Positions 43,913 through 51,654 of a stretch of DNA of 64,000 nt are shown here, piece by piece; position 1 is the first letter of the stretch; every line of letters starts with the position of its first letter. The translations under genes were made by a program, and so were the position numbers. This stretch comes from CAYOHP01 sp964403795 [NCBI: uncultured bacterium]. GTDB taxonomy: Bacteria; Muiribacteriota; UBA6191; CAZXTJ01. The stretch spans positions 1 through 64,000 of the forward strand of contig CAYOHP010000014.1 in NCBI GenBank assembly GCA_964403795.1, read 5' to 3'. The notes below the pieces were generated by a model. The model saw only the letters and a list, made by a program, of their open reading frames with translations, was not told where the DNA came from and searched no databases.

Positions 43913-45190
43913 CTACCTGGACCCGGGGACGACCCGCGGCTCGTCTGCGGGCAGGGCCAGGGCCCCGAGGATCGCCAGGCTCGCCGAGACCGCGAAGGCC
44001 GGGCCGCGTCCGTGGGCCTGCCAGATCCCCCCGAAGAGGAGGTTGGCGGCCAGCACCGAGAGACCGGCGACCAGGTGATAGCTGCCGAAGGTCCGCCCCT
44101 GGGCTCCCTTGGGGGAGACCTCGGCGACCAGGGCCCGCTCGGGGCCTTCCATCAGGCCCTGGACCACGCCCCAGGCGGCGAGCAGCAGGACGGCCCGGTC
44201 GGCCTCCGCGACCGCCAGGCCGGCGGCCACCACTCCGGCCGCCAGCCAGGTGAGTCTCAGGGTCCGTCCTGCCCCCCACCGGTCCGCCAGTCGTCCCCCG
44301 GGCAGGCCGAAGGACGCCTTCACAAGGTGGAGGCCCAGCCACCAGAGCGGCAGGCTCCCGGGCGCATGGCCGTGCTGGCCGAGGAGCAGGAGGAGGAAGG
44401 CCTCGCTGGCGCGCCCCAGGGAGAAGATCGCCAAGGCGAGGAGCAGGCGGGTCTTCCGCGGGTTTTCCGGTTCCGGGCCCGGGCTCGGGCTCGGGGTGGC
44501 TGCCGGGGCCGGAGTCGTCGCCGGTCCGGGGTCCGTTGCCGGGATCGGGCACGGAGCCTCGGGGCCGGCCCCGGGGACACCCTCTTCCCGGACCCCGAAG
44601 GCCACCACCAGGACCGAGAGCAGGCCGGGCACTCCCGCCAGCAGGAAGAGAGTGGGCAGGTCCGGCGACACCCAGGAGAGCCAGGCCCACGCCAGCAGTG
44701 GACCGACCACCGCCCCCGAATGGTCCATGGAACGGTGGAACCCGAAGGCCTCGCCCCGGCGTCCGGGCGGTACCGCGGCCGCCAGCAGGGCGTCCCGGGG
44801 ACTGGTGCGCAGACCCTTGCCGGTCCGGTCGGCGATCCGCACCAGGAGGACCTGGGCCGGGGTCGCTGCGAGGGCGACCAGGGGACGGGCCAGGGACGAG
44901 AGCCCGTAGCCGGCCAGGACCAGGGGCTTCCTCCGGTTCCAGTGGTCCGAGAGCCGGCCCGAGACGTACTTCAATCCGCTGGCGGTGGCCTCGGCGATGC
45001 CCTCGATGGTGCCTACTGCCAGAGGTCCCCCGCCCGGCAGGGCGGCGACGAAGCCGGGCAGCAGCGGGAAGATCATCTCGCTCGCGACGTCCGTCAGGAA
45101 GCTGACGAGCCCCAGGGCGAGCACGCCCGGGGTCTTCCAGACCGGGGTCTGGCCGACCGTGGACGGACCCACCGGAGAGGTCGAGGTCAT
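43913..45190 (-). CDS. MFS transporter
   Basis: A 425-residue 12-helix transporter. The loop between helices 2 and 3 reads GRLSDHWNRRKPLVLAGYG and its repeat in the second half GRLADRWGAGRTLRL. The central loop is a long Pro/Ala/Thr-rich insert (PGPATTPAPAATPSPSPGP). The N-terminal VSFLTDVASEMIFPLLPGF is typical of a subgroup of bacterial MFS proteins of unknown substrate. A TAGGCT element ends 6 bases before the ATG, so the message should be leaderless. It is followed by the GH76 gene and may import its products. Confidence 0.88.
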   Translation of the reverse strand: MTSTSPVGPSTVGQTPVWKTPGVLALGLVSFLTDVASEMIFPLLPGFVAALPGGGPLAVGTIEGIAEATASGLKYVSGRLSDHWNRRKPLVLAGYGLSSLARPLVALAATPAQVLLVRIADRTGKGLRTSPRDALLAAAVPPGRRGEAFGFHRSMDHSGAVVGPLLAWAWLSWVSPDLPTLFLLAGVPGLLSVLVVAFGVREEGVPGAGPEAPCPIPATDPGPATTPAPAATPSPSPGPEPENPRKTRLLLALAIFSLGRASEAFLLLLLGQHGHAPGSLPLWWLGLHLVKASFGLPGGRLADRWGAGRTLRLTWLAAGVVAAGLAVAEADRAVLLLAAWGVVQGLMEGPERALVAEVSPKGAQGRTFGSYHLVAGLSVLAANLLFGGIWQAHGRGPAFAVSASLAILGALALPADEPRVVPGSR

Positions 45191-45196
45191 GGGTTG

Positions 45197-45202
45197 AGCC
45201 TA
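45197..45202 (-). promoter_or_regulatory. -10 element TAGGCT, leaderless
   Basis: On the minus strand AGTAGGCT ends 6 bases before ATG 45190 of the MFS gene. Confidence 0.6.
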
Positions 45203-45254
45203 CTCCGAGGGTGTGCTACAAGTACCCCGGGGCGGGTCGAAGGGTCGCACCACG

Positions 45255-45584
45255 ATGAGCACCGAGAAGCCCGGAGACAACAAGGACGGCGGCGAGGCCA
45301 AGCCCGCGCCCGCCAAGGCCATGACCCGGCGCCAGGCCCTGAAACACCTGGCCGCCACTGCCGCGGTGGGCGCCGGGGTGACCGGGCTCGTCGGCTGCAC
45401 CACCACCGGGTCCGGGGGCAACTACGGCGGGGGCTACAGCGGCGGCTACAGCTCGTCGTCCTACAGCCCCAGCTACTCGTCGTCCTACTCCTACACGTCG
45501 AGCTACAACGTGCCCAAGTACTCGAGCTACTACAGCCACAGCTACGGGTACTCGTCCTACGGGTACTACTCGACTTACCGGTAA
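45255..45584 (+). CDS. Tat-exported Tyr/Ser-rich small lipoprotein
   Basis: A 109-residue protein. Residues 22-48 are a twin-arginine signal, TRRQALKHLAATAAVGAG, ending in a lipobox-like GLVGC. The mature part is only about 60 residues and almost entirely Tyr, Ser and Gly (GGYSGGYSSSSYSPSYS and more), about one residue in three being Tyr. No homolog comes to mind. It may be a surface-exposed low-complexity protein, or a substrate for Tyr or Ser modification. The expected tatC is in this window. Confidence 0.65.
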   Translation: MSTEKPGDNKDGGEAKPAPAKAMTRRQALKHLAATAAVGAGVTGLVGCTTTGSGGNYGGGYSGGYSSSSYSPSYSSSYSYTSSYNVPKYSSYYSHSYGYSSYGYYSTYR

Positions 45585-45610
45585 GTCCGGGGGTCGACGC
45601 CGGTTCCTCG

Positions 45611-45680
45611 GCAGCTCGCCCGCAAGGGACTCGCTCGCGGACGGGCTCTGCCTCGCTGCTTCCCCCGGTGGAACCGGGGG
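45611..45680 (+). repeat. Dispersed hairpin repeat, copy A
   Basis: It begins GCAGCTCGCCCGCAAGGG and ends in the hairpin CCCCCGG-TGGAA-CCGGGGG. It is related to copy B at 28327-28395, and its first 18 bases recur exactly at 57057-57074. Confidence 0.6.
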
Positions 45681-45955
45681 CACTTTGGCGGCGCCCGTGC
45701 CTCCCCCGGGGCGAGCGCTCTGGACGCCGTGCCCTGGAACTCCCTCCTGGACACGGGATCGAGCCGTGACGAGCCGATCCTCCCCGGGGGCGCTCGCGAA
45801 GGTCCGGGGGGCGACGCCGGCTTCTCCGCCGCCTGCCAGGAGATCCCTTGGGACCCCCAGCGGGGACCTTCGTGCACCGCGCTGCCCCCTCCTGATTCCA
45901 GGGTTGATGCACGAAAGAATATGACCTTGGATCCGTATGCTCTTTGAGGTATGTT

Positions 45956-45977
45956 TCTCTGGGGACATCCCCAGAGA
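45956..45977. promoter_or_regulatory. Perfect 9+4+9 palindrome, probable HipB operator
   Basis: Arms TCTCTGGGG (45956-45964) and CCCCAGAGA (45969-45977) flank ACAT. The palindrome begins right after TATGTT (45950-45955), covers the expected transcription start, and ends 9 bases before ATG 45987, so a bound repressor would block initiation. Confidence 0.7.
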
Positions 45978-45986
45978 CGATGCCTC

Positions 45987-46322
45987 ATGCTGGATGAGTC
46001 CACCAACAAGATATCTTCTGCTGCATCATCGATTCGCTATGAGCTCTCCGAGTACTCGCAGCATCTTCGGGAGGCGCGGCGGCGTCTGGGGCTCAGTCAG
46101 CGAGAGCTTGCCGAGAAGATCGGGACCACGCAGGCCCACATCTCGAGAATCGAAGCCGGGAGCGTCGATCTCCAACTGACGACCCTCGTCGATCTGGCGC
46201 GTGCCCTGGAACTCGACGTCCTGCTGGTCCCCGCGGCCAGCCTGCCTTCGCTCCGGGCGTTGCTCGCGTCGCCCGGGGAGCCGGGACCGCGGCCCCGCTA
46301 CCGCCTCGAGGAGGAGGCCTGA
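45987..46322 (+). CDS. hipB: HTH antitoxin/repressor, HipB-like
   Basis: A 111-residue XRE-family DNA-binding protein. The helix-turn-helix is LGLSQRELAEKIGTTQAHISRIEAG (shown in part: QRELAEKIGTTQAHIS), followed by VDLQLTTLVDLARALELD. It lies 3 bases upstream of a hipA-like toxin gene, the standard hipBA order, and a perfect palindrome overlaps its promoter. Its AT-richer 5' end differs from the rest of the window, consistent with acquisition by transfer. Confidence 0.9.
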   Translation: MLDESTNKISSAASSIRYELSEYSQHLREARRRLGLSQRELAEKIGTTQAHISRIEAGSVDLQLTTLVDLARALELDVLLVPAASLPSLRALLASPGEPGPRPRYRLEEEA

Positions 46323-46325
46323 CCC

Positions 46326-47588
46326 ATGGCCGCCCGCGCCACCGAGCTGCGCGTCCTCCTCCAGGACCGCCATGTGGCGACCATCACGCGTCTGGCGGAC
46401 GATCGGAACGTCCTCGCGTTCACGCCGGGCTACCTCGAGGACGGGCACCGACCCACCCTGAGCCTGGGCTTCAAGGGCGAGGACGGGGAGCTGCTCACCG
46501 AGTTCGCTCCGACCCGGACCGCCCTGCATCCCTACTTCTCGAACCTGCTCCCGGAAGGCGCGATGCGCGACTACCTGGCGCGCCGAGCGGGCGTGAAGTC
46601 GGCCCGGGAGTTCCTCCTGTTGGGAGTCCTGGGAAGGGATCTCCCGGGCGCGGTGACCATCGAGGCCCCGGAACTGGAAGCCGAGCTCGGCCTCGAGCAG
46701 GGAGAGCCCGGAACCGGGGAGAGGGGAGACCCTGCCACAGGTGCGCCTGATGGTGGTGGGCCGCTCCGGTTCTCCCTGGCAGGCGTCCAGCTCAAGTTCT
46801 CCGCGATCCAGGAGAAGACCGGGGGTCTGACGATCCCCGTCCGCGGTGAGGGCGGGGATTGGATCGTGAAGCTTCCGTCGGCGACCTTCCCCCAGGTCCC
46901 CGAGAACGAGTACTCGATGATGGAGCTGGCGCGGGCCTCGGGCCTCCGGGTCCCGGAGACGCGACTCGTGGCAGTGGATTCGATCCGCGGTCTGCCCCAG
47001 GGAATCGGTCGCTTCGGAGCCATGGCTCTGGCGGTCCGTCGCTTCGACCGGGAGTCGGGTGGGCGACGCATCCACACCGAGGACTTCGCCCAGGTCTTCG
47101 GGGTCCGTCCCGAGTCCAAGTATCGGACTGCGAGCTACCGGAACCTGGCGGAGGTGCTCCGCACCGAAGCGGACGAGAACTCGCTGCGTGAGCTGGTGGA
47201 GCGGATCGCCTTCGATGCCCTGGTGGGCAACGCCGACAGCCACCTCAAGAACTGGTCCCTGATCTATCCGGATGGGCAGAGGCCCGAACTCTCGCCTGCC
47301 TACGACCTGGTCTCGACCATCGTCTACCTGCCAGGGGATCGGAACCTGGCCCTCGGCTTCGCCGGTGCGAAGGACATGCACGCCCTGGATCGCGCCCGGA
47401 TCGAGAAGTTCGCGGCCGAGGCCCATCTCCCCCGGAAGCTGGTCCTCGACGCGGCCGACTCGATGGTGGAGCGATTCCTGACCGCCTGGAGGAGTATCGC
47501 CCAGGGCTTGCCCATGTCCGGGGAGCATGCCGCCGCCATCGAGGCGCACTTCACCGGGGTACCACTGGTCTCGGGACGGAGCGCGTGA
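46326..47588 (+). CDS. hipA: HipA-family serine/threonine kinase toxin
   Basis: A 420-residue HipA-type kinase. The N-terminal couple_hipA region has FSNLLPEGAMRDYLARR; the kinase core has LAGVQLKFSAI, a Lys in WIVKLPS, the catalytic loop ALVGNADSHLKNWSLI (Asp and Asn present), and the metal-binding LSPAYDLVST. E. coli HipA phosphorylates glutamyl-tRNA synthetase and induces persistence; whether this one shares the target is unknown. The active-site residues are intact, so an active toxin neutralised by the upstream HipB-like protein is expected. Confidence 0.93.
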   Translation: MAARATELRVLLQDRHVATITRLADDRNVLAFTPGYLEDGHRPTLSLGFKGEDGELLTEFAPTRTALHPYFSNLLPEGAMRDYLARRAGVKSAREFLLLGVLGRDLPGAVTIEAPELEAELGLEQGEPGTGERGDPATGAPDGGGPLRFSLAGVQLKFSAIQEKTGGLTIPVRGEGGDWIVKLPSATFPQVPENEYSMMELARASGLRVPETRLVAVDSIRGLPQGIGRFGAMALAVRRFDRESGGRRIHTEDFAQVFGVRPESKYRTASYRNLAEVLRTEADENSLRELVERIAFDALVGNADSHLKNWSLIYPDGQRPELSPAYDLVSTIVYLPGDRNLALGFAGAKDMHALDRARIEKFAAEAHLPRKLVLDAADSMVERFLTAWRSIAQGLPMSGEHAAAIEAHFTGVPLVSGRSA

Positions 47589-47667
47589 CTGCCGCCCTGC
47601 CTCGCCTCGGGATCCTCCGGATGTCGTGGCGGCGCCCCTGCCGCTGACCCGCTCGAAGGCGTAGCCC

Positions 47668-48564
47668 TCAGACCGTCCGCCCCAGGATCCCCGCCAGCTC
47701 CCCGAGCACCGCCTCGACCCCCAGGGTCGCCACGCAGTGGCGTTCCCCTTCCGGGCAAGGCGTCGGGTAGATCCGGGGGTTCTTGGCCGAGATGCAGGTC
47801 GGGGCCTCGTCGCACTCGGGCTCGGCGTGCAGGTGGCGGTGCACCGGATAGCCGTAGACCTCGGGCCGGGTCGGTCCCCAGAGGACCACGCCGGGGATCT
47901 TCTCCATGGCGGCGGCATGCATCACGAAGTTGTCGGCCGTGACCACCGCGTCCATGGCGGCGATCAACGCGGGGACCTCGGTCACCCGGGTCATGCCCCG
48001 GAAATCCCGGGCGCCTTCCAGGTGTTCCTCCCCGTAGAGCCCGGCCTGGACCACCGAGATCCCCGAGGCCACGAGGCGCGCCACCAGGGTCCGCCAGCGC
48101 TCCAGCGGCCAGGCCTTGCGGGGCGACTCGGTGGCGGCCGAGACCAGCACCCGGGGCCGGGGCGGGAGCAGCCCGGAGAGCACTGGATCGAGCGGCGCAC
48201 GCTGAGGAGTCCACAGCTTCTCCTCGCAAGGCGTCGGGAGCCCGAGCATCCTCGCCAGCACCTGGTAGGCGCGGGCACCCGGGGCCTCGAAGCCCGGATC
48301 CTGCCAGTAGGCGGTCGACTGGAGTCGGGCCCCGGGGGGAGGGTGACCGATCATCTCCAGGGCCGGATGGTCCTTCAGCAGCGGGGTGAAGCGGGTGCGG
48401 GTCACCAGGTGGAACTTCCGCGAAGGATCCTGCTCGTGGATCTGCGCCAGCACCCCGGAGAGCATGAGCACGTCGCCGAAGCCGCCGATCGGGTCGAGCC
48501 AGGTCCTCCCCACCATGGCCTCGACCCCCACATCCCGGACCGAGACCGGCACGTTCCGCAGCAT
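47668..48564 (-). CDS. Glycosyltransferase family 9 (heptosyltransferase-like)
   Basis: A 298-residue GT-B enzyme of family 9. It has the N-terminal GGFGDVLMLSGVLAQI, then VLVSAATESPRKAWPLERW and the acceptor/donor region VTADNFVMHAAAMEKIPGVVLWGPTRPEVYG. Family members transfer ADP-heptose or related sugars, usually to lipopolysaccharide. It carries several Cys near the C-terminus (ECDEAPTC, PTPCPEGERHC). It is the last gene of the radical-SAM operon, 8 bases after the upstream stop, which suggests it glycosylates whatever that operon makes or modifies. Confidence 0.85.
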   Translation of the reverse strand: MLRNVPVSVRDVGVEAMVGRTWLDPIGGFGDVLMLSGVLAQIHEQDPSRKFHLVTRTRFTPLLKDHPALEMIGHPPPGARLQSTAYWQDPGFEAPGARAYQVLARMLGLPTPCEEKLWTPQRAPLDPVLSGLLPPRPRVLVSAATESPRKAWPLERWRTLVARLVASGISVVQAGLYGEEHLEGARDFRGMTRVTEVPALIAAMDAVVTADNFVMHAAAMEKIPGVVLWGPTRPEVYGYPVHRHLHAEPECDEAPTCISAKNPRIYPTPCPEGERHCVATLGVEAVLGELAGILGRTV

Positions 48565-48572
48565 CGGTGCTC

Positions 48573-49721
48573 CTAGACGACCTGGCGGCGGGGCGCGAAC
48601 TCGGCCCGCTCCAGCTTGGGGGGATCGAAGCGGGTCCCGGTGACCGGCTCGAAGTACTTCTCGAGGAAACCCTTCTTGGTCTGGCACCAGGGGGTCTTGG
48701 CCATCATGGTCCCCCGGTCGGCCCAGGCATCCAGCGGGCAACCGCCGTGGCACACGGTCCAGAACCGGCAGTCCTTGCACTCGGATTCGAAGAGCACCTG
48801 GTTGCGGTGGCGCAGCAGGTCCCGCTGGGCGTCGTCGAACACGTCATGGAGCGAGCGCTCGAAGATCGACCCGTAGGGCAGCAGCCCGTAGTCGTTGGAG
48901 CGTCCGCACTGGGAGAGCGAGCCGTCGGGCGAGAGGTTGAAGTGGCTGTCGGCGCAGTTCCCCGAGTCGACGCAGGTGAGTTCCTGCTTCCCGAGGATCA
49001 GGTTGTTCACGTAGGACCGGAAGGGCTGCACCTCGGGCCAGCGCTCCCGGTGCTCCCACCACACCGGGAAGAGCGTCCCCAGGAAGTCGATGAACTCGTC
49101 CACCGTGACCCGGAGCGCCTCGGAGCCGTCCTCGTACAGGAGCACCGGGTTCAGCATGAAGTTGCCCTGGGGCCGCAGGTTGGTGAGGAAGCGGAAGGTG
49201 CCGAGCGGGTCCTCGATGGCCGGCTTGCAGACCACGTAGATGAGGCCCCAGCCGAAGCCCTTGCGCTCGAGGATCCGCACCCCGTCCATGAAGAGCCGGT
49301 TGTAGGCCGCCGAGTCGACCTTGCGCCCCATGCCGCGGATCCCGGCGTACATCTCGTAGGAGGTCCCGAGCGAGCGGAGCCCCAGGTCCCAGAGGACGTC
49401 GGCGGCCTCCTCCGAGAAGCAGGTGAGGTTCGACTGCATCGAGTGCTCGATGCGGTCCTTGGTGGTGGGGCAGAGGGTGTCCATGAGGCGCCGGGCGGCC
49501 CGGTAGAAGTCGAGCCCGGCCAGCAAGGGCTCGCCCCCGTGCCAGATGATCTCGAGCCGGTCCCAGGGGCGGTCCCTGAGCCACTCGTCGACCCGCACGA
49601 AGAAGCGTTCGAGCACCTCGACCGACATGGTGCGGACGTCCGGCTCGGGCTTGCTGACGACGTCGCAGTAGGTGCAGTGGGCGTTGCACCACTCGGTCGC
49701 CTTGAGGATCACCGAGGCCAT
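48573..49721 (-). CDS. Radical SAM/SPASM protein (peptide-maturase-like)
   Basis: A 382-residue enzyme. The radical-SAM cluster site is EWCNAHCTYCD (Cys12, 16, 19), followed by IIWHGGEPLLAG. The C-terminal SPASM part has CVDSGNC, LSPDGSLSQCGRS, then CKDCRFWTVCHGGCP and a last Cys in PWCQTKK, enough for auxiliary clusters. This is the layout of anaerobic sulfatase-maturase-like and RiPP-modifying enzymes. It lies 4 bases after the previous operon gene. No sulfatase gene or obvious precursor peptide is adjacent. Confidence 0.9.
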   Translation of the reverse strand: MASVILKATEWCNAHCTYCDVVSKPEPDVRTMSVEVLERFFVRVDEWLRDRPWDRLEIIWHGGEPLLAGLDFYRAARRLMDTLCPTTKDRIEHSMQSNLTCFSEEAADVLWDLGLRSLGTSYEMYAGIRGMGRKVDSAAYNRLFMDGVRILERKGFGWGLIYVVCKPAIEDPLGTFRFLTNLRPQGNFMLNPVLLYEDGSEALRVTVDEFIDFLGTLFPVWWEHRERWPEVQPFRSYVNNLILGKQELTCVDSGNCADSHFNLSPDGSLSQCGRSNDYGLLPYGSIFERSLHDVFDDAQRDLLRHRNQVLFESECKDCRFWTVCHGGCPLDAWADRGTMMAKTPWCQTKKGFLEKYFEPVTGTRFDPPKLERAEFAPRRQVV

Positions 49722-49725
49722 GGCT

Positions 49726-50601
49726 TCAGGCCCTCGGGGCGCCGACTGCCGGCCCCGGCGGCGTCGCCGCCTGCTTGCGGCCGAGCTCGATCACGTCCAT
49801 GAGTTCGGCGAAGGCCGCGCTGCACCCGGGTTCGGGTCCCTCGACCGGGGCGAAACGGCCCATGCAGACCCGGAAACCCGGGCACCGGGCGCAGGTGTCG
49901 TCGGCCAGGAAGTGCCCTCGCCAGGCCTCCCGGGCCGCCGCCAGTCCCGGGTGCCGGGCCGGGTCTCCGATCGCCTCCGGGCTGTCGGCGAGGAAGCGTC
50001 CCGCGGCCAGGTCCCGGGCCGAGGCCGCCACCCGTCCCTCGGGGTCGAGGTGCAGGTAGTGGGCCGGGTCGTCGTACACGAGCGCTCCCCAGGGGGTGTA
50101 GGCATCCGGCTGGTAGCGCTCGGCCAGGGTCGAGAAGGGCTCGATCCGAGCCCGCGGCATGCGACCCAGCACCGCGTAGGTGAAGAGATCCATGAGGGCT
50201 TCCCAGTCGGTCGCCTCGGGCCCCAGTTCGAGTCCGCAGGCCACCCCGACCGAGGCGAGGATCCGTGCGTCCCGCAGGCTGGTCGGCTTCCCGGCTGGCA
50301 GGTAGACGATCGGGGTGAGCGCCCGGAGGGCGTCGATCCGGAGCACCAGGTCCCTAAACGGCCCCATCGCCTCGACCCGGAACCCGAGCGGGATGCCCTG
50401 CCACGCTACCTCGGGGACCAGCTCGGAGAGCGGTCCGGGAACCGGGACCAGGATGCGCTCCAGGCTCGCCCCGGCCGCCCGCGCTGCTGCGGCTGCGTCC
50501 ACGATCGATCCCGTGCCCGGGACCCGCACCACCAGCCTCCGTCCGCCCAGGCGGCGGAGGAGGTCGGGCTCAAACCCGCAGACCAGACTTGGGAAGTTCA
50601 T
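49726..50601 (-). CDS. SPASM-domain protein lacking the radical-SAM cysteines
   Basis: A 291-residue protein. Its N-terminal two thirds look like a degenerate TIM-barrel of the radical-SAM type, but there is no CxxxCxxC. Near the C-terminus CARCPGFRVCMGRFAPVEG and a further Cys resemble part of a SPASM cluster-binding domain. It overlaps the 3' end of the upstream radical-SAM gene by 32 bases and is 4 bases from the next. It probably acts as a partner, for example a peptide-binding or electron-transfer subunit of the two neighbouring enzymes, as in the GeoRSP-type systems. Confidence 0.65.
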   Translation of the reverse strand: MNFPSLVCGFEPDLLRRLGGRRLVVRVPGTGSIVDAAAAARAAGASLERILVPVPGPLSELVPEVAWQGIPLGFRVEAMGPFRDLVLRIDALRALTPIVYLPAGKPTSLRDARILASVGVACGLELGPEATDWEALMDLFTYAVLGRMPRARIEPFSTLAERYQPDAYTPWGALVYDDPAHYLHLDPEGRVAASARDLAAGRFLADSPEAIGDPARHPGLAAAREAWRGHFLADDTCARCPGFRVCMGRFAPVEGPEPGCSAAFAELMDVIELGRKQAATPPGPAVGAPRA

Positions 50602-51601
50602 TCTCGATCACCGGCAGTCGGATCGGGGCCTCGTCCACCATGGACTTCAGGCTCTGGCAGACCCCCCCGCCGTCGCAGCGCTTCTCCTCGCGATGGACGC
50701 ACCCGTCGCACTCCTCGTAGATCCCGGCCCGCTCCACCCGGATCTCGCGGCGCAGTCCCTCGTAGTACTCGATCGCCTCCCGGGCGTTGGGGAAGTCGAG
50801 GATCGACCTCCGGTGGAAGTCCGACATCGGGAAGCAGCCGTAGATCGAGAGGTCGGGCGAGATGTCCAGGGCGGTCGAGCAGTAGAAGCGGGTGTCGGGA
50901 ACCCAGCGCGCCATCCAGCCGAGCTGGGCGTCGTCGAACTGGCAGAGCACGAAGCCGCAGTCGAGCCGGGGCTTGATCCGCAGTCGCTCGAACTGCGGGG
51001 TATAGGTCATCAACCGGTCGACCACGGTCTTGATCTGGTCCGGGCGGATGTAGGCGCTGTCGACCCCGGGGACCGGATGGGTGATCCCCAGGCGCAGGTC
51101 CCGCTTCATCCCGTGGCGCGTCACCAGGTCGAAGAGGAAGTCGAGCTGGTAGTCGGTCCGGTAGATGTTGAACCCCGGCATCGACCACTTGCCCATGGCC
51201 GCCAGGAAGGCGTCGACCTTCTCGGTCTCGCCCGGCAGCGTCTCGGTCTGGCCGGGATCGTTCAGGTTCACCACGAAGTTCAGGACCCCGGGATCGAGCT
51301 TGCCGAGGTGGCGGCGGATCTCGTCGAAGCGGGCCTGGCTCATCAGGGCGTTGGTGAAGACCGTGACCCGGAACCGCCGCTCCACCAGGTAGAGCACGAA
51401 ATCCACGAACTGGGGATGGATGGTGGGTTCGCCGCCGAGCAGCGAGACCCCCTGGTCGCCCGAGGCCTGGAGGAAGTCGGCCAGGTAGACCATGTTCTCC
51501 CAGGTCAGGATGTCGGCGGGGGTCGAGTCCGCCATCTCCTTCTCGGCGAAGCAGTAGGGACAGGCCCGGGTGCACTTGGACGTCAGCAGGATGTTGGCCA
51601 T
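50570..51601 (-). CDS. Radical SAM protein with SPASM-like C-terminus
   Basis: A 343-residue enzyme. The cluster motif lies at the N-terminus, SKCTRACPYCFAEKE (Cys10, 14, 17), followed by VSLLGGEPTIHPQF. Later Cys-containing segments (RLDCGFVLCQ, RFYCSTALDISPDLSIYGCF and ECDGCVHREEKRCDGGGVC) suggest auxiliary clusters. It is the first gene of the operon; a TACCGT element ends 10 bases before ATG 51601, so the message has almost no leader. The reaction is unknown, but the family mostly modifies peptides. Confidence 0.88.
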   Translation of the reverse strand: MANILLTSKCTRACPYCFAEKEMADSTPADILTWENMVYLADFLQASGDQGVSLLGGEPTIHPQFVDFVLYLVERRFRVTVFTNALMSQARFDEIRRHLGKLDPGVLNFVVNLNDPGQTETLPGETEKVDAFLAAMGKWSMPGFNIYRTDYQLDFLFDLVTRHGMKRDLRLGITHPVPGVDSAYIRPDQIKTVVDRLMTYTPQFERLRIKPRLDCGFVLCQFDDAQLGWMARWVPDTRFYCSTALDISPDLSIYGCFPMSDFHRRSILDFPNAREAIEYYEGLRREIRVERAGIYEECDGCVHREEKRCDGGGVCQSLKSMVDEAPIRLPVIENELPKSGLRV

Positions 51602-51611
51602 CGGAGGGGAA

Positions 51612-51617
51612 ACGGTA
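51612..51617 (-). promoter_or_regulatory. -10 element TACCGT of the radical-SAM operon
   Basis: On the minus strand GATACCGT ends 10 bases before ATG 51601. Confidence 0.5.
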
Positions 51618-51654
51618 TCACGCCGGGCCGGATTGCGGGGCAGGAGATTGGCTG

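Larger units (their letters stand above)
45585..45986. other. Intergenic region: repeat, AT-richer stretch and hip promoter
   Basis: A 402-base gap. It contains copy A of the hairpin repeat (45611-45680), GC-rich spacer with further CCGGGGG-CGACGCCGG motifs near 45589 and 45799, then an AT-richer stretch from about 45905 with TATGCT (45936-45941), TATGTT (45950-45955) and the hip operator. I see no gene in it. Confidence 0.5.

Noticed and set aside
45685-45947. Overlapping short plus-strand frames in the hip upstream region
   Set aside because: No ribosome-binding site, GC-rich repeat composition, and mutually overlapping in several frames.
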